From Larix kaempferi (taxonomy: Eukaryota > Streptophyta > Pinopsida > Pinales > Pinaceae), in NCBI GenBank assembly GCA_027924585.1, contig BSBM01000425.1, positions 248,001-312,000 on the forward strand: a DNA stretch of 64,000 nucleotides, in the 5' to 3' direction. The translations under genes were made by a program, and so were the position numbers. Each line of letters starts with the position of its first letter. The stretch's first letter is position 1. Positions 12,462 through 23,839 of this stretch are shown here, piece after piece. Below the pieces are notes generated by a model, which saw nothing but the letters and a program-made list of their open reading frames with translations, ran no database searches and was not told the origin of the DNA.

Positions 12462-12952
12462 TGCTTTTTCCATGCATCCCCGGCTTACGCCCCCCAGTCG
12501 CACCTCAGCCATATTACCACCCGCAGGCCGCACAAGCTCATGTATCCTCTCAAGACCCCCCTGCTTATTATCTACCACCGGCAGTACCTGTGGTAAATCC
12601 ACAACCCATCACACCGACGTATCAATAACCCCCACAAGGTTCAGCATCTACATTGCCTCCACCCACTTATTATCCATCGCCACCTACTCCCACACCTGCA
12701 CAACCCCATAACCTACCTGCCACCCAAGGGCAAGTGTATGCGCAACAAAATCCACAGCAGAACCAAAATAATCAATGCCAATAAGGCCAGTAAAACTATG
12801 ACAAAGGACATAACCGTGAAAATAACACCCCTCTAGACCAAGGCGGCCAACCTACTAATCCCCCAAACAATAATAATGCGGCACCTGCTAACCAAAACCC
12901 TGATAGGTAGCCCAAGCAAGCCAAAAATCCTAATTTACAAATGAACCATCCT

Positions 12953-12994
12953 TGTTCTATTTATGCAGTCTATGGCCATTACACACATGCTTTC
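12953..12994 (+). pseudogene. Degenerate CCHC zinc knuckle
   Basis: The translated stretch CSIYAVYGHYTHAF matches the intact knuckle at 14774 (CAICDIYGHYSHHC) including the preceding NHP, but the second and fourth metal ligands are Tyr and Phe. It appears to be a decayed duplicate of that module. Confidence 0.55.
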
Positions 12995-13543
12995 CCACAT
13001 CTGGAGCAGGCTCGACAACTCTGGACTGATGATGCCCACCATTAAGGGCACGTGGCTCCTCAGGTGCCACCCAATCCCCCACCACACCAGGCTCAACCCT
13101 TCGTGTTACAAAACCCTTTGCCAACCCAAGGCCTGGTGAATGCTCAACCGTTCTCTCCCCCTCAAGGAAACGCGCCACCACAACAGCAAATCACTCATGC
13201 TGCTCTTGATCAACACATGATAGACTCAGGTACCCATCACTTGTTAATGATGTCATTCATCGATGTCAACCTTTAAACCTGTCAAAACCAATATGGCTCC
13301 ACCCTCGAAGCCCCTCCCACCAACAAAAACACCAACGCTCATCCCACTGATCAGTCGCTACTCATACCTAAGGATCCACTAGACAGCACCTCCAAAGTCC
13401 CTCACTTCCCACTTCCCCACATCAACAATAACCCCAATGCTCACGCCGCGTCTAATTACAACATTGTAGATGATCTAGCTCAGTCCCCTGCAACCATGTC
13501 TACGTTGGAAGTCTTAAAAAATTATCCTACACAGTGAAAGAAT

Positions 13544-14040
13544 TTGCTCTCAGCCATTGGTGCTATTGACCCAACTGATTCACGAATGATGGCCTTTGAT
13601 TTGGACAAATGCGAACCACGCCTGCCTTCCACATTAGCATTTCAAGTTTCTGTATTCATTCGAAATCTTGTCATTCATTGGTGCATCATCGATGAGGGTT
13701 CCTCTGCATGCGTTATGTCCACATTCATTTCGAAGAAGTTGGGATCCCCTACTCTCCAGCAATCCACTACTGCGTTGCGAGCCTACGAAAACCGTTAGGC
13801 TCAACCCCAAGGTCAATTAGCTATTGTGCTCGTCCAGTTGGCTGGTAAAATCATGCTCATTGACATAGAGGTCATCAACGCCCAACTTGATTATAACCTC
13901 TTACTTGGCCGCAGTTACATGTACGCCATGCGGGTGGTTGCCGCATCTGTTTTTCGTACCATGATGTTCCCCCATGACGGACGCATGGTCAAGGTTGATC
14001 AACTCACCTATTACGATCCCAATGCCCCCGCTGCACCCGA
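13544..14040 (+). pseudogene. Element B aspartic protease
   Basis: Retroelement protease that would cleave the polyprotein. The sequence around 13676-13720 reads IHWCIIDEGSSACVMS, with the catalytic Asp kept and Ala of the usual D-x-G-A changed to Ser. Further along, AGKIMLIDIEVINAQLDYN and LLLGRSYMYAM (about 13841-13932) give the second half with the LLGR flap-side motif, followed by MMFPHDGRMVKVDQLTYYDP. A TAG at 13796 interrupts the frame between the two halves; both halves are in the same frame. Active proteases of this type work as dimers, as known for the family. Confidence 0.75.
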
Positions 14041-14848
14041 AAATGTTCTCCCCATGGTTGAACAACCTATTTGTGGTGCAGCTACCTCGTTGGTTTCCTC
14101 AGTGGGACCCGGAGTCTACTTAGATACGTCGATGACCTCAACATTCCAATCCATTCCACCACCGTCACCTGCGACCGAAATATATGACTTATGTACCCTT
14201 TCCCACAATACACCAACACCCAACCGTCAACCACCCTTGCTACCCCAACCAACATTGGTACCTAGTCATGTTGGTGTTACACCCATCCATACAATCCCCT
14301 TCCTCTTCCCGCCTTCGGGAGTAGTAAGTGCCCCGGTTATGGCTACTCTCAGCCTCCTAGGGTTAACTTTAGGGCTTCCTGTGTGGTACATCATGCCTCT
14401 TGTTTCCCCCCCGACACCAAATGTTGTCTTACAACTGGTGCAACCCATCACTACTACTAGTCAACCACCTCTTGGTGTCACTACTCCTTTCTCATCCACC
14501 AGTCCCAACCCTCTTATCAAGCACACTGGGGGTAGAGGCCCTAAACCATACACTGCTCTACCAGTGCCCAAACTCGTTAAAAACCCCCCCACGTTTCGCG
14601 CTCCTTCCAAATGCTTGTTATGTGATGAGTTGGGCCATGCTACCCATCAATGTCCACAATTACCCGCATTACAAGAGCACATGCAAATGCTTGACGATGA
14701 CCCAAACATCCCGGTTGTCCAATTCGACCCTACCCCTAAGCCTTGTGATAAATCACTGCGTACCAACCACCCTTGTGCAATATGCGATATTTACGGCCAT
14801 TACTCACATCACTGCCCAGATCTCCCAGATTACATAGCATCTCTCTAA
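14041..14848 (+). pseudogene. Pro-rich linker with two CCHC zinc knuckles
   Basis: In frame with the protease, a Pro/Thr/Ser-rich linker leads to two intact zinc knuckles: CLLCDELGHATHQC at 14612-14653 and CAICDIYGHYSHHC at 14774-14815, both C-x2-C-x4-H-x4-C. Such knuckles bind nucleic acid and normally sit at the end of gag, before the protease. Here they follow it. The frame ends at 14846. The order gag, decayed knuckle, protease, two knuckles is unusual. Confidence 0.7.
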
Positions 14849-14851
14849 GAG

Positions 14852-15550
14852 ATGAATAATTTGGACCTCGAGACAGCTCCCCTCACCATTGAAGAGATAC
14901 ACCCCTCAGCATCCCTGCCAACCGCAGAGATTAATACCATTTATATGATCTCTTCTACTAGCACTCCCTCGTCAACCGATTTGACAATACAAAGTTTCCA
15001 CAATGATGAGGAGATTCCCAAGGTTCTTACTGCACCTGATTACCCTTGGGAATATATGCACCATCGTTCCTATTTCCTCCCAGAAGAGTCCTCCACCACC
15101 ACCGCCACCCAATTTTCGGTTGAGTCCAAAAATTTCCTCCCCACCAAAGTCGACTAGTTTAAAGATCCCATTCCCGCCCTCGACACCTTTGAGGAAGGTA
15201 ACATGGCCAATATCTCACCCACAATCCACATTGATATATCTGCCCCAACTGGTGCTCTTGAAATCACTACATTAGGAGCCTCCTGCAGTGAGTACGAGAT
15301 TGGAGAGTACAAAAAACTTTTCCAAGAGTTCCGCGATGTCTTTGCCTGGTCCTCTACCGAAATGCCTGATCTTGACCCCGCTATCATCGAGCACCACATT
15401 GACACCTCTGAGTTAGGGGGCATAATAGATTACCTCGACCCTGGGATAGGGGGCATGATCAATCATTTTGAACCTTCCCCATCACATCTATCTCAGCATT
15501 TCAATGACCCCATTGTTCAAACCAACACATATGCGATCCACAATCATTAA
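14852..15550 (+). pseudogene. Element B pol remnant, RT deleted
   Basis: The frame, the same as the protease frame and broken by a TAG at 15155, includes EYKKLFQEFRDVFAWSSTEM followed by PDLDPAIIEHHIDT (about 15289-15405). This is the conserved segment just before the RT domain in plant gypsy elements. Immediately afterwards the sequence no longer resembles RT, and no RT, RNase H or integrase motif follows up to the 3' LTR. The deletion junction is therefore near 15405-15420. Confidence 0.7.
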
Positions 15551-18128
15551 CCCCATGCACATAGCATGGGGGCAGGTCATCAACCCTACTCACTTTTTCA
15601 CATGCATGATCTCAACCATTTTTGAGGTCACATATCACTTGTATATTTGATTTGATTTGATACACCTAGTATTCTTCCCCCGCGGGTCATCATTTCTCCC
15701 CACCACTGCATCCTTAGCTTGGTGGGCTCACCTTTATTTGCAACCATTTTTTAACCTAGTTATTTCCTTTGACCATTTTGGAGTCTTTATGACCTCCATT
15801 TTTTGCAGCATTTGCACCGCAGGATTCATTTTTTCGCGCTCGTGATGATGCTTGAGATCATTTCTTTCTCTCACCCCCATATTTTTCAGGTATTTTTTCC
15901 AAAACACCCCCTGTCACCTCGGTTTGCATGCCACCTCGGTCGTTGTCCATTATTGACACTTTTTATATCGCCGGATTCAATTTTTCGAGCTCGTGATGAT
16001 GCTTGAGATCATTTCTCTCTCTCACCAGATACAGTTCCATCATCGTGTCTCGACACCTTGTTGCCTCGATTTTTGTGCCACATCGGCCTCCATCGACTTA
16101 TAACACATTTTTTCCTAAGCCATTCACTCCATTCATACTGAATTATTTCGTTATTTTGCCACCATTCATCATCCCGCAAGGAGGCCCACCAGTGTTCCCC
16201 CCCACCCTCATTCTTGGTTCTCATCGATGTCCCTTGATTGAGCACTTCCTCCTTGCTTGGCCATTCCTTTTTTTTGGTATAATTTTATCCCTTCTTCAGG
16301 CCGGACAAGTCCTTTACAAAAAAGGCACTTAGGGAGTTTCTGTTAAGCTCTTTTCTGACTCCTAAAAGAATGAAAAGACCATCGAGAAATCTTGCTTTCT
16401 TTGATGCTTGTTAAAGTACCTGAAAGGGCGTCTATCTGGTATAAGTTTCACCCTTTTCCGGACCTGGTAGACTAATTACAAAAAAGGAATACTCTAGTCA
16501 CACCGGCTAGAAGAGTTCTTCATTGCATCCTTTTATGATTCTTCAGGCCTTGGAGACTAACACATGAAAAAGCACCCCCTGGAGTCTTCTTATCGCTTTC
16601 AGACTCTCTAAAATTGAAAGCAACCATGAGTATGCACTGTCCTGGGCTCGTACAAATCCACATGATAGTACCATTCCATTATTTTAGATTCTTCTTATCG
16701 ATTTCAGACTCCTTAAAATTGAAAGCAATCACGAGCATGAACTGTCCTGGGCTCGTATAAATCCACACAACAGTACCATTTTGAGCACACTTCATCCATC
16801 TCCTTACACCATAAAGAAGTCCCCCTCGTGCCTCTTGGCACTATGATCGATCATCTCAGCAACACCCCAAATAAGGTCGCCTTTGTTCAGAGTATTCTGC
16901 AGTCTCCTGCCATCTTCCACCAAATTGAGTATCACTCATCCCAGTCACCATCCTTCATCCATTACATCTATGATCCCTTTCCCACCAATCAGTTTCATAT
17001 GCTGCCCGATTATCCCTGCCATCATACTCTGAACAAAGTAAGTTTGAGTCCACCCACTCTACTTTCCCAGTTATTCCCCACCCCCCCAGTATGTTAGTCC
17101 TACCATCAGTACTCTCACACTTCGGTTCTCCACCTTGTGCTCCTATCAAGGAAACATCATTTCCTTGGTAGTTGCAGGTCTCCCTTTGTCGACGCCATCC
17201 CATCTATTCCAGAGGATAGACCCAGAGGTCCCTGTGCCTTGGACTCATCACCATTTGTGGTGAGTGCCTATGGACAATTTTGAGAGGAGTCATCAGTGCC
17301 TCTTCGAGTGGTTGTTTCTCACATGCTCGACTTCAACACCTTGATTGCATCATTGAGAATTGTTCGGGTTATATATCCCTTCAGTCATTGGTCGAAGACC
17401 CTGGACTTCCCCCGACTCTAGCACATTGGTGAGTCACCTTGGAACACCCAGTTATATGTTCCCATGGATATCTCGGTTGCGTTGGCGATTGTATTCAGAA
17501 GCCATCCAGTTATATGCTTCCTTGAGTACCTAGTTCAGCTCCAGTTCAGTGTACCATTGAGTGTGTGACTCTCCGTCATTATGATCTTCCAGTTAATTAG
17601 TTCCTCTAGTACCCATACTCAACACTACTATTGATCTTCCAGTGCATCATTTCTTCAGCTCAGACATGGTCATCCCAGGCAGTATATCCCGTATTTGTGT
17701 CCCCTCTAGACCCTTATGATGTACACAATGGTTCTCCATGTATCTTTCAGGTCCCCATTTTCGGGCCTCCTTGTTATTGTATATATCTTGATATGAGCAT
17801 GGGTATGCCCGCCTCATCCATATATTGAGATTCTTCCTCATTCATTATTTAAGGCCATGTATCTTTCCGATCCCCATTTTTTGGACGTCATTGTTATTAT
17901 TATAGATATTGATATGAGCATGGGAATGTTCGCCTCGTCCATATGTTGAGATTATTCCTCATTCATTATTGAGGTCATATATTTTCAGTTTTTGCAGTTT
18001 GTTGAGGACCGTTGTTCCGAGCTCTAGTTCATTTCTTCTGCTCTCCACATCCCAGGAAAACCATAAAAGACCTATGATTTCTATCGGCCATATGATGAGC
18101 TCCTACCCTCACACATCATGGGGCAATT
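15551..18128 (+). other. Non-coding 3' region of element B with internal duplications
   Basis: No protein domain was found in these 2.6 kb. Several imperfect direct duplications are present: about 15823-15876 against 15972-16025 (GATGATGCTTGAGATCATTT shared), 16582-16680 against 16682-16781 (about 100 bp, AACTGTCCTGGGCTCGTA-like shared), and 17736-17849 against 17855-17970 (GATATGAGCATGGGTATG-like shared). A weak purine tract CATGGGGCAATT lies directly before the 3' LTR. Confidence 0.6.
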
Positions 18129-18838
18129 TATTAACACCCAAAAAGTTCTCACTACCTCATTTCCCTCATCACATGACTCGTTCGTCCATATTTCCTACCA
18201 TATTTGCCTCCAAAACCTTAAAAAAACCATTAAAAAGCCTCCAAAAGGCCAAAAAACCCCATTTTTTCTTGAAAATAATGTAAATTCCTCCAAAAATAGC
18301 AAAAACTGTCTAAAAAGGGAATAAAAAATACAAAAAAGAGGAAAAGAGGGAAAAAAGGAAGCAAAAACCCTATACAGTTGACCTAAACCATATGGTGCCC
18401 AAAACCATGGGTCAACACTCCACCATTAAAAACCTATAAATAGGTGATGGAGGCTCACCATTTGATATCCCCAATTTTCTCCATCCTTATGCTGCCAAAA
18501 ATTCTTGTGAAACCCTAGCTCTCCCCTTGGAGCTATTTTCCCATTTGAGAACCCCCTTTGGCCCATATCCAAAACACCTTGGAAGAAGGAGAAGGAACAA
18601 CACTGGAGCATTGGAGCAGCCCCTGGACTACTACAAAGACTCCACCAACCTCACATTTGAGGTATACTTAATACAAAACCAATTTTTAATATCTTTTTGT
18701 TGTCTTATGCACATGCTAGTTTAAGTTTACTGTTTTTATTTACTGTCTTGTTTCATCATTTTACTAAACTTCTACTAAGGAGCCCCTTCTCCTTAGTAGG
18801 TGCCCATTTTCACAAGCTAGGGTGAAACCCTAGCTACA
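18129..18838 (+). repeat. 3' LTR of element B
   Basis: It begins TATTAACACCC (the TG of the 5' copy has become TA) and ends CCCTAGCTACA. The TATA box is at 18435-18442. It is followed by CCCAG, the second target-site copy. Confidence 0.9.
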
Positions 18839-18843
18839 CCCAG

Positions 18844-19790
18844 AAATCAAAATATCAAGCAAAACCAGTTGTGAAGAGAAAGGTTGATCACCTCGAAGGT
18901 GAATTTAAAAAGATTAAGCTGAACACCTTTGACAGAGAACCAAGGACTGGAGAGTAATTAGAGGCATGGTTATTAGATATTAAAAAGTACTTCGAGATCT
19001 ATAATTAATCTAGCAATATGAAAATCAGAATGGCATTTTATAACTTAAAGGGAAAGGCCAATATCTAGTGGCAGGACCTAAAGATCGCACATGGGATGAA
19101 GGAAAAAGTTTATGGTAGGAATTCAAGAAATTCTTTAAGAAATAGTATCTGTCGGAGAGCTACTACAAAACAAAAAACGAAGACTTTTATGAATTAAGGC
19201 TCAGACAAATGACCATGGAAGAATTAATTAATAAATTTCTGGATCTACTACAATTCATACCTTACATCAAGGATGAAAAGGTAAACGTTCAACGATTCTT
19301 GAGTTTTTTACCATAGTCGTACAAAGACTGCATAGAATTTGACAACCCCAGAACATTGGATGAAGTACTGAGGAAGGCGATACTTTTCTATGAACAGTAC
19401 AAACAGAGGACTAAAATGCCTAAGGCATGGAGGGATAAAAAGCAAGAGATCCTCAGCCAGCACTAGAAAGGATATAGGCCACCTCCATACATAAATATAC
19501 CAAGAAATCAACGGGGAAATGATTACCCCAGTAAGGAGCAGCCGGTACAAAATGGAAATAAACCTACAAATCTAGGCCCGAAAGGAGCTACAGGAGATCC
19601 CAAAGGTCCCCCACAATGGTGGGAGTGTGGGGAACCCCATTTACAACATAACAATCTACAGTTCAATGGGACAAACCAAACTATCCACAATGTTCAAGAG
19701 GCCTCAACTATGGGAGAAATAAATGGAAGCATACACAGAATTCATGCAGCTCTGGATAATAGACAGTAAGATCACCAATCGCTACTACAT
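18844..19790 (+). pseudogene. Element D gag, C-terminal part
   Basis: Continuation of the gag interrupted at 8810. Translated blocks include KINKLNTFDREPRTGE-like, AFYNLKGKANI then WQDLK, YELRLRQMTMEELINKFLDL and RFLSFLP, a standard plant gypsy gag series, then WWECGEPHLQHN at about 19619-19655, a CCHC knuckle with the first Cys changed to Trp. Several stops (for example near 18955, 19065 and 19314) and shifts disable it. Protease and the rest of pol are not found after about 19790, so D is truncated. Confidence 0.7.
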
Positions 19791-20286
19791 ATGGCTCAAA
19801 AGTCCCACGAAAGCTTGCCACAAAACAGTTAAAATCGTTGTTTTCGTGGAAAAATAGTTAAAATTTTTGGAAAATTTTGAAAATTCCCCCGAGGATTGTC
19901 TGTATAATGATGGTATGGACTGTTTGTCTCTATAGCAATGAACTTTGGTCACTAATTTTATCGATCGTTAATTTTATTGAGTTCGAGCTCTCCTAGTTGG
20001 CAAATTGATATTAAACCATTAAGGTGCATCTAAGAAATCTTATCGAGCGTACCCAATGACTTTAAAGCATCCATGGCCGTAGGTATTTGCGCATCCATTG
20101 TCACCAAACTTATGGAAATCCGCAAGACACAATGACCATAAATCCAAATAAGTCCGCAGTGAATTGCACTGAAACCCATAAAAAATTAGAAGTCCTCGAG
20201 GAACATAAGACTTTTGTTGTTAAAGAAATACGGCTAAAGGTGGTGGCAGCGAAAGTGATGATAACATGAAGGACAAAATCAACTAG
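19791..20286. other. Unassigned stretch before the ATI1-like fragment
   Basis: No element motif was found. The last 40 bases, in frame with the ATI1-like sequence, read GGGSESDDNMKDKIN then a TAG at 20284. This could be decayed N-terminal coding sequence or, because TAG ends in AG, a splice acceptor just before 20287. Confidence 0.4.
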
Positions 20287-20407
20287 TATTGGGAGATGGT
20301 CTCCCTCACTTCATCCATATGCGCTGATGGTTCGAATGGAGTTTATACAGAGGTTTTGGAAGATTTGGACTATGGTACCTTCATTTTCCCCCCTAGTCAC
20401 CAAGAAT
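20287..20407 (+). pseudogene. ATG8-interacting protein (ATI1/ATI2)-like, N-terminal part, split by copia
   Basis: Translated sequence begins YWEMVSLTSS and ends GTFIFPPSHQE. Plant ATI1/ATI2 proteins have a near-identical WEVVSLTSS-type start that carries an ATG8-interacting motif (W-x-x-V/L) and an FxFPPS segment; WEMV fits that motif. These proteins link ER or plastid bodies to selective autophagy. The coding sequence is cut after HQE by copia element A and resumes at 27951 with GLPIEFDDHEG, so removing the insertion and one copy of the 5 bp target restores the frame. A stop at 20284 just upstream means either a pseudogene or an exon start at 20287. Recognition is by eye from conserved motifs. 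Confidence 0.7.
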
Positions 20408-21013
20408 TGTTGAGATATTGTAACTTCAAAGAATATTATATTTGTACTTTAATATTCTCGAGGTGTTTCATTCCTCCTTGAAGATCTTATTGTATATCCG
20501 GAGATGTTTATTCCTCTGTCAGATTGTGGTAACTTGGGTTATTAGACTTCCCTAGTGGGGGTCAACCCTGTATGTGTTATGTGGGTCAAAGGGCTATTAG
20601 ACCACCCTAGAGGGGTCGTCCCAATCAGTTGTAGTGGGGTATTTAACCCAATGGTTAAATACGAGCCTACATGATTTGTGTAAAAGACAAGTCGGAGTAG
20701 TGTATAAATAGAGGAGGTGTATTCCTCATTTTACACACACACTCACTCACTTGAGAGTGGCGCACTTATGAGAGAGAGGTCTTCTATGGAGAAGGAGGAG
20801 CTTATGCTCAGGGTTACATCTTTTGTATTTGTTGGTCATCTATATTGAGGAAGCTTTGCTGGGTTTTCCACCCCATGAGGGTTTCCGAGGATAAATCTAT
20901 GTCTCTTGTGTTGATGTTGTGCTTGTTGTTTCTTCAGTGATCCTGTATATGATATTATTGTGAAATGGAATGTAATGCTGCTATTTTTTGTCTTAGCATA
21001 TTAAATATTACCA
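20408..21013 (+). repeat. 5' LTR of copia element A
   Basis: It begins TGTTGAGATATTGTAAC and ends AAATATTACCA. A TATA box TATAAATA is at 20703-20710. Scattered substitutions separate it from the 3' LTR, most in the first half; a few percent by eye. Confidence 0.92.
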
Positions 21014-21025
21014 TGGTATCAGAGC
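21014..21025 (+). other. Primer binding site of copia element A
   Basis: TGGTATCAGAGC follows the LTR with no gap; complementary to the 3' end of initiator Met-tRNA. Confidence 0.92.
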
Positions 21026-23839
21026 TAACCTGAAGGAAGGCAATGTATGGCACTTACGACACTTGCTTCACTTGCAACAATTTGAAGGCTTGGATTTTAC
21101 ATAGAAAAAACTAGTCATCGTGGAACTTTAGCTATAAATCCATTTCTGCGAAGGTTTAGGATCTTAAAAGTTTATAGATCGTAGATAACATCCCCAGGTA
21201 CCTTGTGTCCAAAGGACACCCTCAGATTCGTTGTACTTTGTGAGTTATGATCAGTACAAGTTAGGGTTTCTGCCTCTTCCAGATCTCAGTCAAAATCAGG
21301 TGACCTTGGAAAAAAAGTCATAACTTGGGCTAGGAAGCTCCAAATGAAATTTCATAAAAAGTGATAGGTATTACACAGACTGTATTATCTCAGAAAATGT
21401 TTTCAGAGGCCGAAGTTGAACCAGTGACACGTGGCATGCCGAACCAGTTCGCTCTCCTGTTTTATCCCATAAACAGGTCACATTGCGACACTTGGCATAA
21501 CTCTCTCTCAGAAAATCCAATTGCGGTCAGACCTGTTGGGATGGAAATATGACAGGTTAGGCTACCACAAAAAAAATTTTCAGACCCTGTGGAGCAAAAA
21601 GTTCAGAGTTACAGTAGAAACAATCAGGTACATATTTCTATCAAAACCGAATTATTTTTGGAGCACCTTCACTCATGGCTTCTGGAATTTAGGGTTTCGG
21701 AGAAAGTAAGAATTTTTGGAATCGGAATCCATGGCTGAATGCTACTCAGGAAAATTGAAATTTAGAGACCAAGATCGAATTTTATGGTTGGGTAGAAGAC
21801 CAGGCTTGATCAAACCCCAGTTCGAGATTTTGATCTGAAAGATGGAAAATTAGGGCTTCAGCAAAAGTTGGAATTTTTGAAGTCTGTAAGCATGGCTGGA
21901 AGCTCCTCAGAAAAATAAGAGTTTCTAGCCTTGGATCGAACCTTTTGATTGGGCAGAAGGGTGGGCTTCATCAAACCCTAGTTCGGGATCCTGTCCAAAA
22001 GATCCAGAAGTTTCGAAGGCAAATTTTGAGGGGTCAAATTTTGGAGATTTCAAAATTGAAGTATGCTAGTTTGATTAGCTCAGCAAGACACATCCTTCCA
22101 TCCATTCAGAAGTGTGAAAGTCAAAGATTTAATTTTTATGGTTTCTCTAGCAAACCCTAATCAAGCTCCAGATCAAGTTTCAGGGGGAGTTGAGGCTAAG
22201 GCCTTACATAAGAAGACTACAAGAAGTCTCGACAGGTATGACTTAAAGAGGTTCAGGTATGTCTTGAAATCTGATTCCTGATTAAGTTCATAATATGTTT
22301 GTCTTCATATTATTTATTAGTACAATCTTGATTAATGTTAGAATTGTCTTATCACCCTAGTAACAGTATGAATGCATGTGAATGATAGAAGAGATTCATT
22401 GATTAGGATTATATGATTGTACTAATGCACTGTGATGTTGTATAAGGTTGATGTTGTCTGCTAACAAGATACATGTACGTCACGAAAGACAAATCAAGTT
22501 CCATGACCATGACAACATGAAGACAAAGACTCATCCATAATATTTGATCACATGGAAGTTCTACTTGCAAGGTATGTATGACTTTGTTCTATTATGCTTA
22601 ACCTATGAGATATGCAGGTTCCAGCATAGGATCCCTAAATCATTGAAGAAAGCAAAGAAGATATTGATTAGGTATGTTAGACATAACTAAGCAATCCAGG
22701 TATGTTTTCCTATGCCATGTATTAGGATCCCTTATATAAGTATACTTGGTATGATTGGTTATGCTTATTCATAAAGTTAGTAATCAGGGGTTTATGCATA
22801 TTATGTCTCTTATCTTGATGATTTAATTAACCACAAGAGTCCCATGATCAAACAAGAATATGCATGAGTAAAAGAAGACTTCCCTGAAACCCTAAATACT
22901 AATGATCATGACTATACATATTCAAGATTATTTAGAATTATAATGTTTTTGATAATATTGAGAATATACTAATGAATGTATGCTTGTGTATGAGATCATG
23001 AGGATGACACTAGTGCACACTTGAGCATGCATAGTGGTACAAAATGAATAGAAGTTCAAAAGACATATAGAAGATCAAGTAGGAGGCAACCACACAAACA
23101 TAAAAGATAAGTATTTGAGTTGTTATTTCAAATAGTAAATGATATTGCTTGTATGCATATTTGAATTCCTAGAATATATCATGATGAGTGTAAACATTCA
23201 TAGAGCATTGAACAATATACTACTAATATTCATATGATTGGTAAGTTGGACAAACATTCCATTGTTGATTGTCTAGAATGAAACCTCTTTGCTGACATGC
23301 TGCGAGCTGTGCACACTCTCGATAGTATGTTCTAGTAGAGATGGAAGGCATCTAGATAGCCACTATATGCATACAGGATATGGAAAGGTGTTGTGCCAAA
23401 GTATTGGTCAAGATAGTTTCATAAATATGTAAATGATATCTGTATGCATAATAGGTTATCATGACAGCATGATTTCATGATTATGAAGTATTACTAATCA
23501 GGTACTTAATTTTGATTTGTAGGAAAGATCATGATGAATGATGAAACACTGAACAAGCGATGGATGTTCAACAAAAGGATTTACAAATCAAACACACTAT
23601 AGAAGGCTTGTGGCTAGAAGATTCTCTTAGAAAGAGGAAGAGAATCATGATGAGATGTTTGCTCCAAGTGGCTAGATATGACCATTCTCTTAATGGTGTA
23701 ATTAAAGAAGAAGTATGAATCAGGTGCTGTATGGGTACCTAGGATCGATGATCAATTGATGATCACCATGGGTGATGTGGATCTCAACCTTTGCTACAAG
23801 GTTAAATATGGTTTCTATACATAGATGACATGGATGCAA
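21026..23839 (+). other. Leader and unassigned internal part of copia A
   Basis: From 21026 to about 22990 this matches the leader of element A' (1-2474 on the minus strand). Short reading frames occur but match nothing known and are not shared intact by the two elements. The part around 21720-22170 repeats GGCTGGAAGCTCCTCAGAAAA-like blocks two or three times. From about 22990 to 23839 no domain was recognised; gag, protease and integrase should lie here in an intact element. Confidence 0.5.

Larger units (their letters stand above)
8811..18838 (+). mobile_element. Ty3/gypsy element B, gag-pro only, non-autonomous
   Basis: A complete insertion of 10,028 bp with LTRs at 8811-9521 and 18129-18838 and a perfect 5 bp target duplication CCCAG (8806-8810 and 18839-18843). 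It lies inside the gag of older element D. It keeps a gag, an aspartic protease, zinc knuckles and the short conserved region before RT, but RT, RNase H and integrase are missing. The plus strand is strikingly C-rich and G-poor through the coding part. All coding blocks carry stops or shifts, so it must have moved with proteins supplied by another element, or decayed after insertion. The gag and protease resemble non-chromoviral (Athila/Tat-side) plant gypsy proteins; lineage is a judgement by eye. Confidence 0.85.
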
